DNA from: Alloyangia pacifica
GTDB lineage: Bacteria > Pseudomonadota > Alphaproteobacteria > Rhodobacterales > Rhodobacteraceae
DNA length: 64,000 nt
NCBI RefSeq assembly: GCF_900116195.1
Contig: NZ_FOZW01000001.1
Span: forward strand, 62,001 to 126,000
Direction: 5' to 3'
Shown here: piece by piece, positions 45,694 to 53,283 of the stretch
Layout: each line of letters begins with the position of its first letter
Numbering within the stretch: the stretch's first letter is position 1
Program-made: the position numbers and the translations under genes
Notes under the pieces: model-generated
Seen by the model: only the letters and a program-made list of their open reading frames with translations
Databases searched by the model: none
What the model was told of the DNA's origin: nothing

Positions 45694-46875
45694 CTACTCT
45701 GCGGCCATGCGCTGGCCCTGCATTGCCGAGACCAGCCGGGCTCCGGCCTTGCCGGCGAGATAGGTCAGCCGGCCAGCGCAGACCGTCGCCTCGATGGCGC
45801 GGGTCTCGGCATCGATCACCACGAAGTCCGCACGCTTGCCGTGATCGAGGCTGCCGCGGTCGACCAGCCCCATGATCTCGGCCGGGGTGGTGGAGATCAT
45901 CGCCCAGGCCTCGGGCAGGCTGCGCAGCCCCTTGTCGACCAAGGTCCAGGCCGCTTCCGCGAGGCAGGGGTAGTGGTAGTCCGAGACCAGCGCGTCGCAG
46001 AGCCCGGCAGCAATCAGGTGCTGGGCCGAGATATTGCCCGCCTGGCTGCGGCCGCGCACCACGTTGGGCGCGCCCATGAGCACGGGATCGTTGAAGGCGC
46101 GGGCCAGCTTTGCGGCGCTGACCGTGGTCGGGAACTCGGCGATGCGGGCCCCGATCAGCCGGTAGTACTCGCGGGTGTCGCCGTCGGGGTCGTCATGGCT
46201 GCCGTAGCGGATATCGTGGCTGTCAAAGCTCTCGGCCAGCGCGCAGAGATGGCGCGGCACGTCGCGTGAGCGGGCGCGCGCCTCGCGCAGCCGGGCGACG
46301 AAGGCGGTGGGGGTCTCGCCGGCGCGCTCGGCCCAGAGCGCAAGCCGGTGCGGGTCGCGATCGGCGACGTCGAGCGCCTCGGGCAGGTGATCGTTGAACA
46401 CCACGTAATCGATCCCGTGCCTGAGCACCGCCGCCAGCATCCGTTCGCGGGTCTCGGGCATGTGGGTCTCGCAGCGGATCTGCAGGCGCAGGTCGGTGTG
46501 GGCGCGGGGCCGGTAGGCGGCGAGGGCGGCCATCACCTCCTCGGCGAAGTCGGGGCTGCGCATGCCGCCCTCCCAGCTCCAGCACTGCGCCAGCCAGGCG
46601 GTGGTGACACCGTGGGCGGCGGCCTCGCGGTCGGTCCAGCGCAGCCCCGCCAAGATCGGGAAGGGCGCAGAGGGGCGCGGTGCGATATGGCGCTCGAAGG
46701 CATCGCCGTGCAGGTCAATGATGCCGGGCAGCACGAGGTAGCCCGAGAGGTCGACCTCGGGCAGCGGCCCCTTGCTGATCAGACCCTCCTCGATCACCAG
46801 CGAACGCTGCTGAAGCGCGCCGTCGCGCAGGAGGGTCGCGCCGGTGAGGCGCAGGGGAGGAAGTAGCGCAGTCAT
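45694..46875 (-). CDS. phnM: PhnM-like phosphonate triphosphate diphosphatase (divergent paralogue)
   Basis: A 393-residue amidohydrolase-fold enzyme. YLVLPGIIDLHGDAFERHIAPRP carries the metal HxD, followed by IRCETHMPETRE, NDHLPEA, the FPTTVSAAKLARAFNDPVLMGAPNVVRGRSQAGNISA block and SDYHYP. PhnM releases pyrophosphate from ribosyl phosphonate triphosphate. It differs from the second phnM of this locus (HGDAFER versus HTDNLER; NDHLPEA versus MDHTPGQ), so it may accept another intermediate. The ATG at 46875 is chosen over GTG 46884. It follows phnF on the same strand. Confidence 0.85.
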   Translation of the reverse strand: MTALLPPLRLTGATLLRDGALQQRSLVIEEGLISKGPLPEVDLSGYLVLPGIIDLHGDAFERHIAPRPSAPFPILAGLRWTDREAAAHGVTTAWLAQCWSWEGGMRSPDFAEEVMAALAAYRPRAHTDLRLQIRCETHMPETRERMLAAVLRHGIDYVVFNDHLPEALDVADRDPHRLALWAERAGETPTAFVARLREARARSRDVPRHLCALAESFDSHDIRYGSHDDPDGDTREYYRLIGARIAEFPTTVSAAKLARAFNDPVLMGAPNVVRGRSQAGNISAQHLIAAGLCDALVSDYHYPCLAEAAWTLVDKGLRSLPEAWAMISTTPAEIMGLVDRGSLDHGKRADFVVIDAETRAIEATVCAGRLTYLAGKAGARLVSAMQGQRMAAE

Positions 46876-46964
46876 GTTCGTCACCCGCCGTGGCTGCTCT
46901 GGGGTTTCGGGCGGTCCTACCCCGGGTCTGTGTCATGGGCATGACGCGGAGCATGACAGAGGCG

Positions 46965-47705
46965 TTACTCCGCGGGACCATTCTCTTCATGGTTGATCGT
47001 GAGAGCAACGCGATCGCCTGCGAACCAGGTATGCCCTTGCTCCACCGGGGCACCGTCCGGCCCGAGGTTCAGCGACGACGATCGCAGCAGCGGCTCGCCC
47101 TCGCGCAGGTTGAGGTGCAGCGCCTGGGTCGCCGAGGCGGGCTCGGCGGTGAGGCGGGTCTGGGCGCGGGTGTAGTCCGCGACCCCGTGGCGGCGCAGCG
47201 CCTCTGTGACCGAGTTGACCTCGCGCAGGGTCACGTCGAGCCCGGGTAGCCGGGTGATCGGAAAGATCGAGACGAAATGCGCCATGGGCACGCCGCCAGC
47301 CAGCGAGATGCCCTCGAGCACCAGCACCGGTTCGCCGGGCGCGAGGTGCAGCGCCTCGGCTTCAACCTCGTCGGCGGGGCGGGTCTCCATGCGCAATTGG
47401 CGGCGATCGGGCAGGCGGCCCGAGGCGCGGACGTTCTGGCTGAAGCGGGTGCGGCCGCCGATCGGGTAGTCCATCGGGGCCATGCGCACGAATACCCCGG
47501 CGCCGCGCCGCGAGTGGGTGAGGCCGCGGTCGCCCAGATCCTTCAGCGCGTGGCGCACCGTGTGGCGGTTGACGCCGAAGCGGGTGGCCAGCTCGGCCTC
47601 GGTCGGGAGCTTGTCGCCGGGGCGGTAGTGGCCGCGCGAGATCTCGCCCTCGAGCGTGGTGGCGATGGCATGCCAGACCGGAGAGCGGACGGGAGAACGG
47701 GGCAT
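46965..47705 (-). CDS. phnF: GntR/HutC-family regulator of phosphonate genes
   Basis: A 246-residue regulator. The winged-helix domain (about 8-72: VWHAIATTLEGEISRGHYRPGDKLPTEAELATRFGVNRHTVRHALKDL) is GntR type; the rest is the UTRA/HutC ligand-binding fold (VLVLEGISLAGGVPMAHFVSIFP ... HTWFAGDRVALTI). It is read away from phnG across a 114-nt control region with a matching operator, so it probably represses both directions and senses a C-P lyase-related metabolite. Confidence 0.9.
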   Translation of the reverse strand: MPRSPVRSPVWHAIATTLEGEISRGHYRPGDKLPTEAELATRFGVNRHTVRHALKDLGDRGLTHSRRGAGVFVRMAPMDYPIGGRTRFSQNVRASGRLPDRRQLRMETRPADEVEAEALHLAPGEPVLVLEGISLAGGVPMAHFVSIFPITRLPGLDVTLREVNSVTEALRRHGVADYTRAQTRLTAEPASATQALHLNLREGEPLLRSSSLNLGPDGAPVEQGHTWFAGDRVALTINHEENGPAE

Positions 47706-47715
47706 GTTGGAACCT

Positions 47716-47733
47716 CTGTCACCGAAACTTCAT
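47716..47733 (+). promoter_or_regulatory. Pho box between phnF and phnG
   Basis: CTGTCAC (47716-47722) and ACTTCAT (47727-47733) are in 11-bp phase with a 4-nt spacer, and the following GCAATGAGC resembles the third half-site position of the phnC box. The 18-nt stretch differs from that at 37137 only at a few bases, which supports both as PhoB sites. Confidence 0.65.
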
Positions 47734-47774
47734 GCAATGAGCCCTTGCCCGACTCGGGGCCTGCGAGCTATTAC

Positions 47775-47802
47775 ATGTCTAGTTGTATAGTTATCTAGAC
47801 AA
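47775..47802. promoter_or_regulatory. probable PhnF operator upstream of phnG
   Basis: Three 8-nt half-sites: ATGTCTAG (47775-47782), TTGTATAG (47783-47790) and, inverted after TTAT, CTAGACAA (47795-47802). The last two form a near-perfect dyad TTGT-TAG/CTA-ACAA typical of HutC-type regulators. It ends 17 nt before the phnG ATG, so a bound repressor would block transcription or translation start. Confidence 0.65.
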
Positions 47803-47819
47803 ATCGGCAAGGTGTCCAG

Positions 47820-48275
47820 ATGGAAACTCCTGAACAGGAAATCGCCCTACGGCAGGGCTGGATGGGCCTCTTGGCGCGCGCCCCGGCCGAGCGGCTTGCG
47901 GCACTGATGGAGGGGGCGGATATGCCCGACTTCGACTTCGACTGGCTGCGCGTGCCCGAGACCGGCGGCGTCATGGTGCGGGGACGCATGGGCGGTACCG
48001 GTGCGCCCTTCAATCTCGGAGAGATGACCGTCACACGCTGCGCGCTGCGGCTGCAGAGCGGCGAGGTGGGGCATGCCCATGTGAAGGGTCGCAACCGCGC
48101 CCATGCCGAGCGCGCGGCGCTGGTGGATGCGCTGATGCAGGGGCCGCGGGCGGCGGAGGTGCAGGCGTCTGTGCTGGCGCCGCTGGCTTCGGAAGAAGCG
48201 GCGCAGCGCGATGCGCGGGCCGCCAAGGCAGCTGCGACGAAGGTGGACTTCTTCACCATGGTGCGGGGGGAATGA
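47820..48275 (+). CDS. phnG: C-P lyase complex subunit PhnG
   Basis: A 151-residue PhnG: RQGWMGLLARAPAERLAAL, GGTGAPFNLGEMTVTRCALRL and the conserved GHAHVKGRNRAHAERAALVDA. PhnG is part of the PhnGHIJ core complex, where with PhnI it couples phosphonate to ATP to give ribosyl phosphonate triphosphate. The stop overlaps the phnH start (ATGA). Confidence 0.95.
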   Translation: METPEQEIALRQGWMGLLARAPAERLAALMEGADMPDFDFDWLRVPETGGVMVRGRMGGTGAPFNLGEMTVTRCALRLQSGEVGHAHVKGRNRAHAERAALVDALMQGPRAAEVQASVLAPLASEEAAQRDARAAKAAATKVDFFTMVRGE

Positions 48276-48856
48276 TGCGGGACGATAGACTGAACGGCGA
48301 CGTGCTGACGGGCGGTTTTGCCGACGCCCCGGTGCAGGCGGCGCGGGCCTTCCGCGCGGCGCTGGAGGCCATGGCGCGGCCGGGCAAGATCGAGACCGTC
48401 GAAGGCGCCGAGGGACCGGGAATTTCCACAGCGGCGGCGGTGCTGCTGCTGACGCTCTGCGACCGCGAGACGCCGATCCACCTGGCCCCGGGCTGCAACA
48501 GTGATGCGCTGCGGCACTGGATCGCCTTCCACATCGGTGCGCCGGTCGTGGCCGCCGACGAGGCGATGTTCGCCCTCGGCAGCTGGCAGGCGCTGAAGCC
48601 GCTGGACCGCTACCGGATCGGCACCGCCGAATACCCCGACCGCTCGGTGACGTTGATCGTCGAGGTGGCGGCGCTGGAGAGTGCGGGCATGAAGCTCACC
48701 GGCCCCGGCATCGAGACCGAGGCGGCGCTGAGCCTGCCCGAGGTCGAGGCCTTCGCGCGGAACGGTCTGCTCTTCCCGCTGGGATGGGATTGCTATTTCA
48801 CCGCGCAGGACCGGCTGGCAGCGGTGCCGCGCACAACCAAAGTGGAGGCGCTCTGA
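48272..48856 (+). CDS. phnH: C-P lyase complex subunit PhnH
   Basis: A 194-residue PhnH with the usual GGFADAPVQAARAFRAALEAMARPGKI start, LLLTLCDRETPIHL, and GPGIETEAALSLPE near the C-terminus. It is the structural dimer subunit of the core complex. It overlaps phnG by 4 nt and shares a TGATG junction with phnI. Confidence 0.95.
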   Translation: MMRDDRLNGDVLTGGFADAPVQAARAFRAALEAMARPGKIETVEGAEGPGISTAAAVLLLTLCDRETPIHLAPGCNSDALRHWIAFHIGAPVVAADEAMFALGSWQALKPLDRYRIGTAEYPDRSVTLIVEVAALESAGMKLTGPGIETEAALSLPEVEAFARNGLLFPLGWDCYFTAQDRLAAVPRTTKVEAL

Positions 48857-49947
48857 TGTATGTGGCTGTGAAAGGCGGCGAGCGAGCGATCGACGCGGCG
48901 CATGAGTGGCTGGCCGAGGAACGGCGCGGCGACGCCGCCGTGCCCGAGCTGACCGTGCCGCAGATCCGCGAGCAGATGGCGCTGGCGGTGAACCGGGTGA
49001 TGGCCGAGGGCTCGCTCTACGATCCCGATCTCGCGGCGCTGGCGATCAAGCAGGCGCGCGGTGACCTGATCGAGGCGATCTTCCTGATCCGTGCCTACCG
49101 CACGACCCTGCCGCGGCTCGGCCATTCCGCGCCGGTGGACACCGGGGCGATGCGCTGCGACCGCCGCATCAGCGCGACCTTCAAGGACGTGCCGGGCGGG
49201 CAGGTGCTGGGGCCGACCTTCGACTACACGCACCGCTTGCTGGATTTCGCGCTTGAAGCCGAGGGCGAGGCGCCGCGTGCCCGAGAGGCAGAGCCGCGCC
49301 GCGAGCCGACGCCGCGGGTGACGGAATTTCTCAACAAGGACGGTCTGATCCAGGACGAGCCGCGCACTGACGCGACGCCGCCCGATATGACCCGCGAGCC
49401 GATGGAATACCCCGCGGGTCGCCCGCTGCGGCTGCAGGCACTGACCCGTGGCGACGAGGGCTTCGTTCTCGGCATGGCCTATTCCACCCAGCGCGGCTAC
49501 GGCCGCAACCATCCCTTTGTCGGCGAGCTGCGCATCGGTGCGGTCGAGGTCGAGATGGAGGTGCCGGAGCTGGGGTTCCCGGTCTGCATCGGAGAGCTGA
49601 CGCTCACCGAATGCGAGACGGTCAACCAGTTCGCCGGGTCCAAGCTTGAGCCAGCGCAGTTCACCCGCGGCTACGGGCTGGTGTTCGGCCAGACCGAGCG
49701 CAAGGCGATCTCCATGGCGCTGGTCGATCGGGCGCTGCGCTGGGAGGAGCTGGGCGAGGAGAACATCGGCGCCCCGGCGCAGGACGAGGAATTCGTTCTG
49801 GCCCATTCCGACAATATTCAGGGGACAGGCTTCCTCGAACATATCAAGCTTCCGCACTACGTGGATTTCCAGTCCGAGCTGGAACTGGTTCGCAAGATGC
49901 GGGCAGAGGCTCTGGGCACAGCAAAATTCAAGGAGGCTGCGGAATGA
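48856..49947 (+). CDS. phnI: C-P lyase complex subunit PhnI
   Basis: A 363-residue PhnI, beginning MYVAVKGGERAIDAAHEWL and containing GYGRNHPFVGELRIGAVEV, ITLTECETVNQF-like (LTLTECETVNQF) and the C-terminal HYVDFQSELELVRKMR. It is the nucleosidase/transferase component that attaches the phosphonate to the ribose of ATP. The ATG lies in the phnH stop (TGATG), and its own stop overlaps the next, unrecognised gene by 4 nt. Confidence 0.96.
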   Translation: MYVAVKGGERAIDAAHEWLAEERRGDAAVPELTVPQIREQMALAVNRVMAEGSLYDPDLAALAIKQARGDLIEAIFLIRAYRTTLPRLGHSAPVDTGAMRCDRRISATFKDVPGGQVLGPTFDYTHRLLDFALEAEGEAPRAREAEPRREPTPRVTEFLNKDGLIQDEPRTDATPPDMTREPMEYPAGRPLRLQALTRGDEGFVLGMAYSTQRGYGRNHPFVGELRIGAVEVEMEVPELGFPVCIGELTLTECETVNQFAGSKLEPAQFTRGYGLVFGQTERKAISMALVDRALRWEELGEENIGAPAQDEEFVLAHSDNIQGTGFLEHIKLPHYVDFQSELELVRKMRAEALGTAKFKEAAE

Positions 49948-50348
49948 GCAAGGGCTATCACGGGGCGAAACTGCCCGAACTGGGCAAGGGTCAGGACTGG
50001 TACTGCGCATTGGTCGAGGTGGTCCGCATGCCGGGCACGCCCTGTCCCTTCTTCGGCGACGACGAAGAGGGCGGAGACGAAGACGCTGTGCTGGCGGTGC
50101 TGTGGATTTGCCTGTCGGCCAATTCCCCGGCCGAGGTCGAAGTGCAACTGACCGAGCACGTGGCGGAATGCGGCGGCGTGGCGAGCAGCATCGAGGACAT
50201 CAAGCTGATCTCGTCCCCTTCTGACCTGCCGCTCGACGAGGACGGCGCGCCGGATGAGGGGCTGCTGGAAGCGTTCAGCGATCCAGACCTGGGCGACGAG
50301 ATCGTCTGGGGCGAAATCTATCTCTTCGGCGAGGAGCCAGAGTCATGA
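49944..50348 (+). CDS. very acidic uncharacterised protein between phnI and phnJ
   Basis: A 134-residue protein that I do not recognise. It has about 31 Asp/Glu and only about 5 Lys/Arg, with an acidic run GDDEEGGDED (38-47) and acidic C-terminal third (PLDEDGAPDEGLLEAF ... GEEPES). Four Cys are present but not in a metal-type spacing. No signal peptide or membrane span; a predicted alpha/beta core around VLAVLWICLSANSPAEVEVQLTEHVAE. It overlaps phnI and phnJ by ATGA at both ends, so it is translated with the core complex. E. coli has phnI and phnJ adjacent. Possible roles: chaperone or cluster-loading partner of PhnJ, or an extra subunit; none is shown by the sequence. Confidence 0.85.
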   Translation: MSKGYHGAKLPELGKGQDWYCALVEVVRMPGTPCPFFGDDEEGGDEDAVLAVLWICLSANSPAEVEVQLTEHVAECGGVASSIEDIKLISSPSDLPLDEDGAPDEGLLEAFSDPDLGDEIVWGEIYLFGEEPES

Positions 50349-51214
50349 CCGATCAGGCCTACAACTTCGCCTATCTCGACGAGCAGACCAAGCGGATGAT
50401 CCGCCGCGCACTGCTCAAGGCGCTGGCGGTGCCGGGCTACCAGGTGCCCTTTGCCAGCCGCGAGATGCCGATGCCCTACGGCTGGGGGACGGGGGGCGTG
50501 CAGGTGACTGCCGCCTGCCTCACCCCCGAGGACCGGCTCAAGGTCATCGACCAGGGCGCCGATGACACCACCAACGCCGTCTCGATCCGCAAGTTCTTTG
50601 AGCGCACCGCCGAGGTCGAGACCACCGAGCACACGGCCGAGGCGACGGTCATCCAGACCCGCCACCGCATCCCCGAACAGCCACTCGAGGAGGGGCAGAT
50701 CCTCGTCTACCAGGTGCCGATCCCCGAGCCGCTGCGCTTTCTGGAACCGCGCGAGACCGAGACCCGCAAGATGCACGCGCTGGAGGAATACGGGCTGATG
50801 CACGTCAAGCTCTACGAGGACATCGCTCATAACGGTGCGATCTCCACCGCCTATGCCTACCCGGTGAAGGTCGAGGGGCGCTACGTGATGGATCCCTCGC
50901 CGATCCCCAAGTTCGACAACCCAAAGCTCGAGAGCGCGGCGATCCAGCTCTTCGGCGCGGGCCGCGAGCAGCGCATCTACGCGCTGCCGCCGCACACCAA
51001 GGTCGTCAGCCTCGATTTCGAGGATCACCCATTCGAGGCCAGCAAGGCGGACCATGACTGCGATCTCTGCGGCTGCGGCTCCAGCTACCTCGACGAGGTG
51101 ATCACCGACGATGCGGGCGGGCGGATGTTCGTCTGCTCGGACACCGATTTCTGCGCCACGCGGCAGGCCGAAGGGCATCGTGGCGCGCTCTCCCCGCAGG
51201 AGGAATACGCATGA
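50345..51214 (+). CDS. phnJ: C-P lyase radical SAM subunit PhnJ
   Basis: A 289-residue PhnJ that cleaves the C-P bond of ribosyl-1-phosphonate 5-phosphate. The atypical cluster motif CX2CX21CX5C is intact: Cys239, Cys242 and Cys264 should bind the 4Fe-4S cluster and Cys270 should be the thiyl residue. Gly31 in AVPGYQVPFASREMP corresponds to the glycyl-radical site. ATGA overlaps couple it to the acidic gene before it and to phnK. Confidence 0.97.
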   Translation: MTDQAYNFAYLDEQTKRMIRRALLKALAVPGYQVPFASREMPMPYGWGTGGVQVTAACLTPEDRLKVIDQGADDTTNAVSIRKFFERTAEVETTEHTAEATVIQTRHRIPEQPLEEGQILVYQVPIPEPLRFLEPRETETRKMHALEEYGLMHVKLYEDIAHNGAISTAYAYPVKVEGRYVMDPSPIPKFDNPKLESAAIQLFGAGREQRIYALPPHTKVVSLDFEDHPFEASKADHDCDLCGCGSSYLDEVITDDAGGRMFVCSDTDFCATRQAEGHRGALSPQEEYA

Positions 51215-51981
51215 CCCCGCTGCTCTCCGTCCAGGGCGTCACCAAGCACTACGGCGCGCGGCTCGGCTGCGGCGACGTGAATTTCGATCTCTGGCCCGGC
51301 GAGGTCATGGGCATCGTCGGCGAGAGCGGCTCTGGCAAGTCGACGCTGCTGTCGTGCCTGTCGGGGCAGCTTGCCCCCGACGCGGGCAAGGTGGTCTTCG
51401 ACACGCGGGCCGAAGGGCCGCGCGACGTGCTCACCATGTCCGAGCCCGAGCGCCGGATGCTGGCACGCACGGACTGGGCCTTCGTGCATCAGAACGCCCG
51501 CGACGGGCTGCGCATGGGCGTCTCGGCGGGCGGCAACGTCGGCGAACGGCTGATGGCCGTGGGCGCGCGCAACTACGCCGATATCCGCGCGCAGGCGATC
51601 GACTGGCTGGGCCGGGTTGAGATCTCGGAAGACCGCGTCGACGACCGGCCGCGGGCCTTCTCGGGCGGCATGCAGCAACGTCTGCAGATCGCCCGCAACC
51701 TCGTCACCGGCCCGCGTCTGGTGTTCATGGACGAGCCGACCGGCGGCCTCGACGTTTCGGTGCAGGCGCGTCTTCTGGACCTCTTGCGCGGACTGGTGCG
51801 CGAGATGGGGCTCTCGGCGGTGATCGTCACGCATGACCTCGCTGTGGTGCGGCTGCTTGCCGACCGGCTGATGGTGATGAAGGGCGGGCAGGTGGTCGAG
51901 ACCGGCCTCACCGACCAGGTGCTCGACGATCCGCAGCATGGCTACACCCAGCTGCTGGTGTCGAGCGTGTTGCAGGTATGA
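51211..51981 (+). CDS. phnK: C-P lyase-associated ATPase PhnK
   Basis: A 256-residue ABC-type ATPase that docks on the C-P lyase core rather than on a permease. Walker [10 protein letters not shown], signature FSGGMQQRLQIAR, Walker B LVFMDEPTGGLD and the His switch VTHDLAVVR are present. Coupled to phnJ by an ATGA overlap; 64 nt to phnL. Confidence 0.95.
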   Translation: MTPLLSVQGVTKHYGARLGCGDVNFDLWPGEVMGIVGESGSGKSTLLSCLSGQLAPDAGKVVFDTRAEGPRDVLTMSEPERRMLARTDWAFVHQNARDGLRMGVSAGGNVGERLMAVGARNYADIRAQAIDWLGRVEISEDRVDDRPRAFSGGMQQRLQIARNLVTGPRLVFMDEPTGGLDVSVQARLLDLLRGLVREMGLSAVIVTHDLAVVRLLADRLMVMKGGQVVETGLTDQVLDDPQHGYTQLLVSSVLQV

Positions 51982-52015
51982 GCGGCGCCGGGCCCGTGGT
52001 GCGGGCGGGATGTGC

Positions 52016-52037
52016 GTATTTGGAAAGAGAAGAAGGG
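52016..52037 (+). repeat. dispersed intergenic repeat, copy 4
   Basis: GTATTTGGAAAGAGAAGAAG (from 52016) inside the only gap of the phnG-N operon, between phnK and phnL. It is nearly identical to the copy at 55179. Its end lies just before the phnL ATG and may supply part of the ribosome binding site (GAAGAAGGG). Confidence 0.6.
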
Positions 52038-52045
52038 CAGAAGCG

Positions 52046-52729
52046 ATGATCCGGATCTCGGACGTGTCGAAGAGCTTCGTGCTGCACAACCAGGGCAGCG
52101 CGGTGATCCCGGTGATGGAGGGCGCCTCGCTCTCGGTGGCACCCGGCGAATGCGTGGCGTTGGTGGGCAATTCGGGTGCCGGAAAGTCCACGCTGATGCG
52201 GATGATCTACGGCAACTACCTTGCCGGGGCGGGGCGCATCATGGTGGGCGATGTGGACGTGGCGCGGGCCGAACCGCGCGAGATCCTGACGCTGCGCCGC
52301 GAGGTGCTGGGCTATGTAAGCCAGTTCCTGCGCGTGGTGCCGCGGGTGCCGACGCTGGAGGTGGTGGCCGAGCCGGTGCTGGCGGCGGGCGGCAGCGCTG
52401 GTAACGGCGAGGCGCGCGCGCGGGAGCTGCTGGCGCGGCTCAACATCCCCGAGCGGCTCTGGAGCCTCTCGCCCACCACCTTCTCGGGCGGCGAGCAGCA
52501 GCGGGTCAATATTGCGCGCGGTTTCGCCCATGGCTTCCCGGCGCTGCTGCTGGACGAGCCGACAGCGTCTCTGGATGCCACCAACCGCGCAGTTGTGCTG
52601 GCGCTGATCGAAGAGGCCAAGGCGCGCGGCGCGGCGATCATCGGCATCTTCCACGACGCCGCGGCGCGCGAGCGGGTCTGTGACCGTGAGATCGACGTCA
52701 GCGGCTTCACCCCGGCGCGGGCGGCATGA
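52046..52729 (+). CDS. phnL: C-P lyase-associated ATPase PhnL
   Basis: A 227-residue ABC-type ATPase: Walker A GNSGAGKST, the PhnL-typical GYVSQFLRVVPRVPTLEVVAEP, signature FSGGEQQRVNIARGF and Walker B LLLDEPTASLD. It pairs with PhnK on the C-P lyase complex. The ATG at 52046 gives the usual length; the frame upstream overlaps phnK. The stop overlaps phnN (ATGA). Confidence 0.95.
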   Translation: MIRISDVSKSFVLHNQGSAVIPVMEGASLSVAPGECVALVGNSGAGKSTLMRMIYGNYLAGAGRIMVGDVDVARAEPREILTLRREVLGYVSQFLRVVPRVPTLEVVAEPVLAAGGSAGNGEARARELLARLNIPERLWSLSPTTFSGGEQQRVNIARGFAHGFPALLLDEPTASLDATNRAVVLALIEEAKARGAAIIGIFHDAAARERVCDREIDVSGFTPARAA

Positions 52730-53283
52730 CCGGCCCGGAGCATATGGCGCCGGTCTTTGCCCTCGTCGGCCCCTCGGGGGTGGGCAAGGACAGCCTGCTC
52801 GCCGCGGTGGCGCCGCGCGTGCCCGGCCTGCATGTGGTGCAGCGGGTGATCACCCGCGCGCCGGACGCGGGCGGCGAGCCCTGCCTTGCCGTAACGCTGG
52901 AGGAATTTGAGCGGATGCTGGAGGCAGGCGATTTCGCCCTGCATTGGGGCGCGCATGATCTGCGCTACGGCATCCGCTGGTCCGAGCTGGCGCCGCGCGC
53001 GGCGGGCCGCCCGGTGGTGTTCAACGGCTCGCGCCGGGCACTGGAGCAGGCCGCGGAATTGCTGCCCGAGCTCGAAGTGCTGCATGTCACCGCGCGGTCC
53101 GAGGTGCTGGCGGAGCGGCTGGCGGCGCGCGGGCGCGAGAGCACGGCACAGATCGCGGCGCGGCTGGCGCGCGCTGCGCTGCCGCTTCCGGGCGGGCTGC
53201 GGGTGCATGAGATCGACAACTCCGGCCCGCTGGAGGTCGCCGCGGCCCGGCTGGTGGCGTTGCTTCAGCCGGTGAGAGCGTAG
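52726..53283 (+). CDS. phnN: ribose 1,5-bisphosphate phosphokinase
   Basis: A 185-residue guanylate-kinase-like enzyme with Walker A GPSGVGKDSL, the RVITRAPDAGGE substrate loop and ALHWGAHDLRYGI. It makes PRPP from ribose 1,5-bisphosphate, the last step of C-P lyase metabolism. Its last 19 nt overlap the convergent DUF1045 gene. Confidence 0.93.
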   Translation: MTGPEHMAPVFALVGPSGVGKDSLLAAVAPRVPGLHVVQRVITRAPDAGGEPCLAVTLEEFERMLEAGDFALHWGAHDLRYGIRWSELAPRAAGRPVVFNGSRRALEQAAELLPELEVLHVTARSEVLAERLAARGRESTAQIAARLARAALPLPGGLRVHEIDNSGPLEVAAARLVALLQPVRA

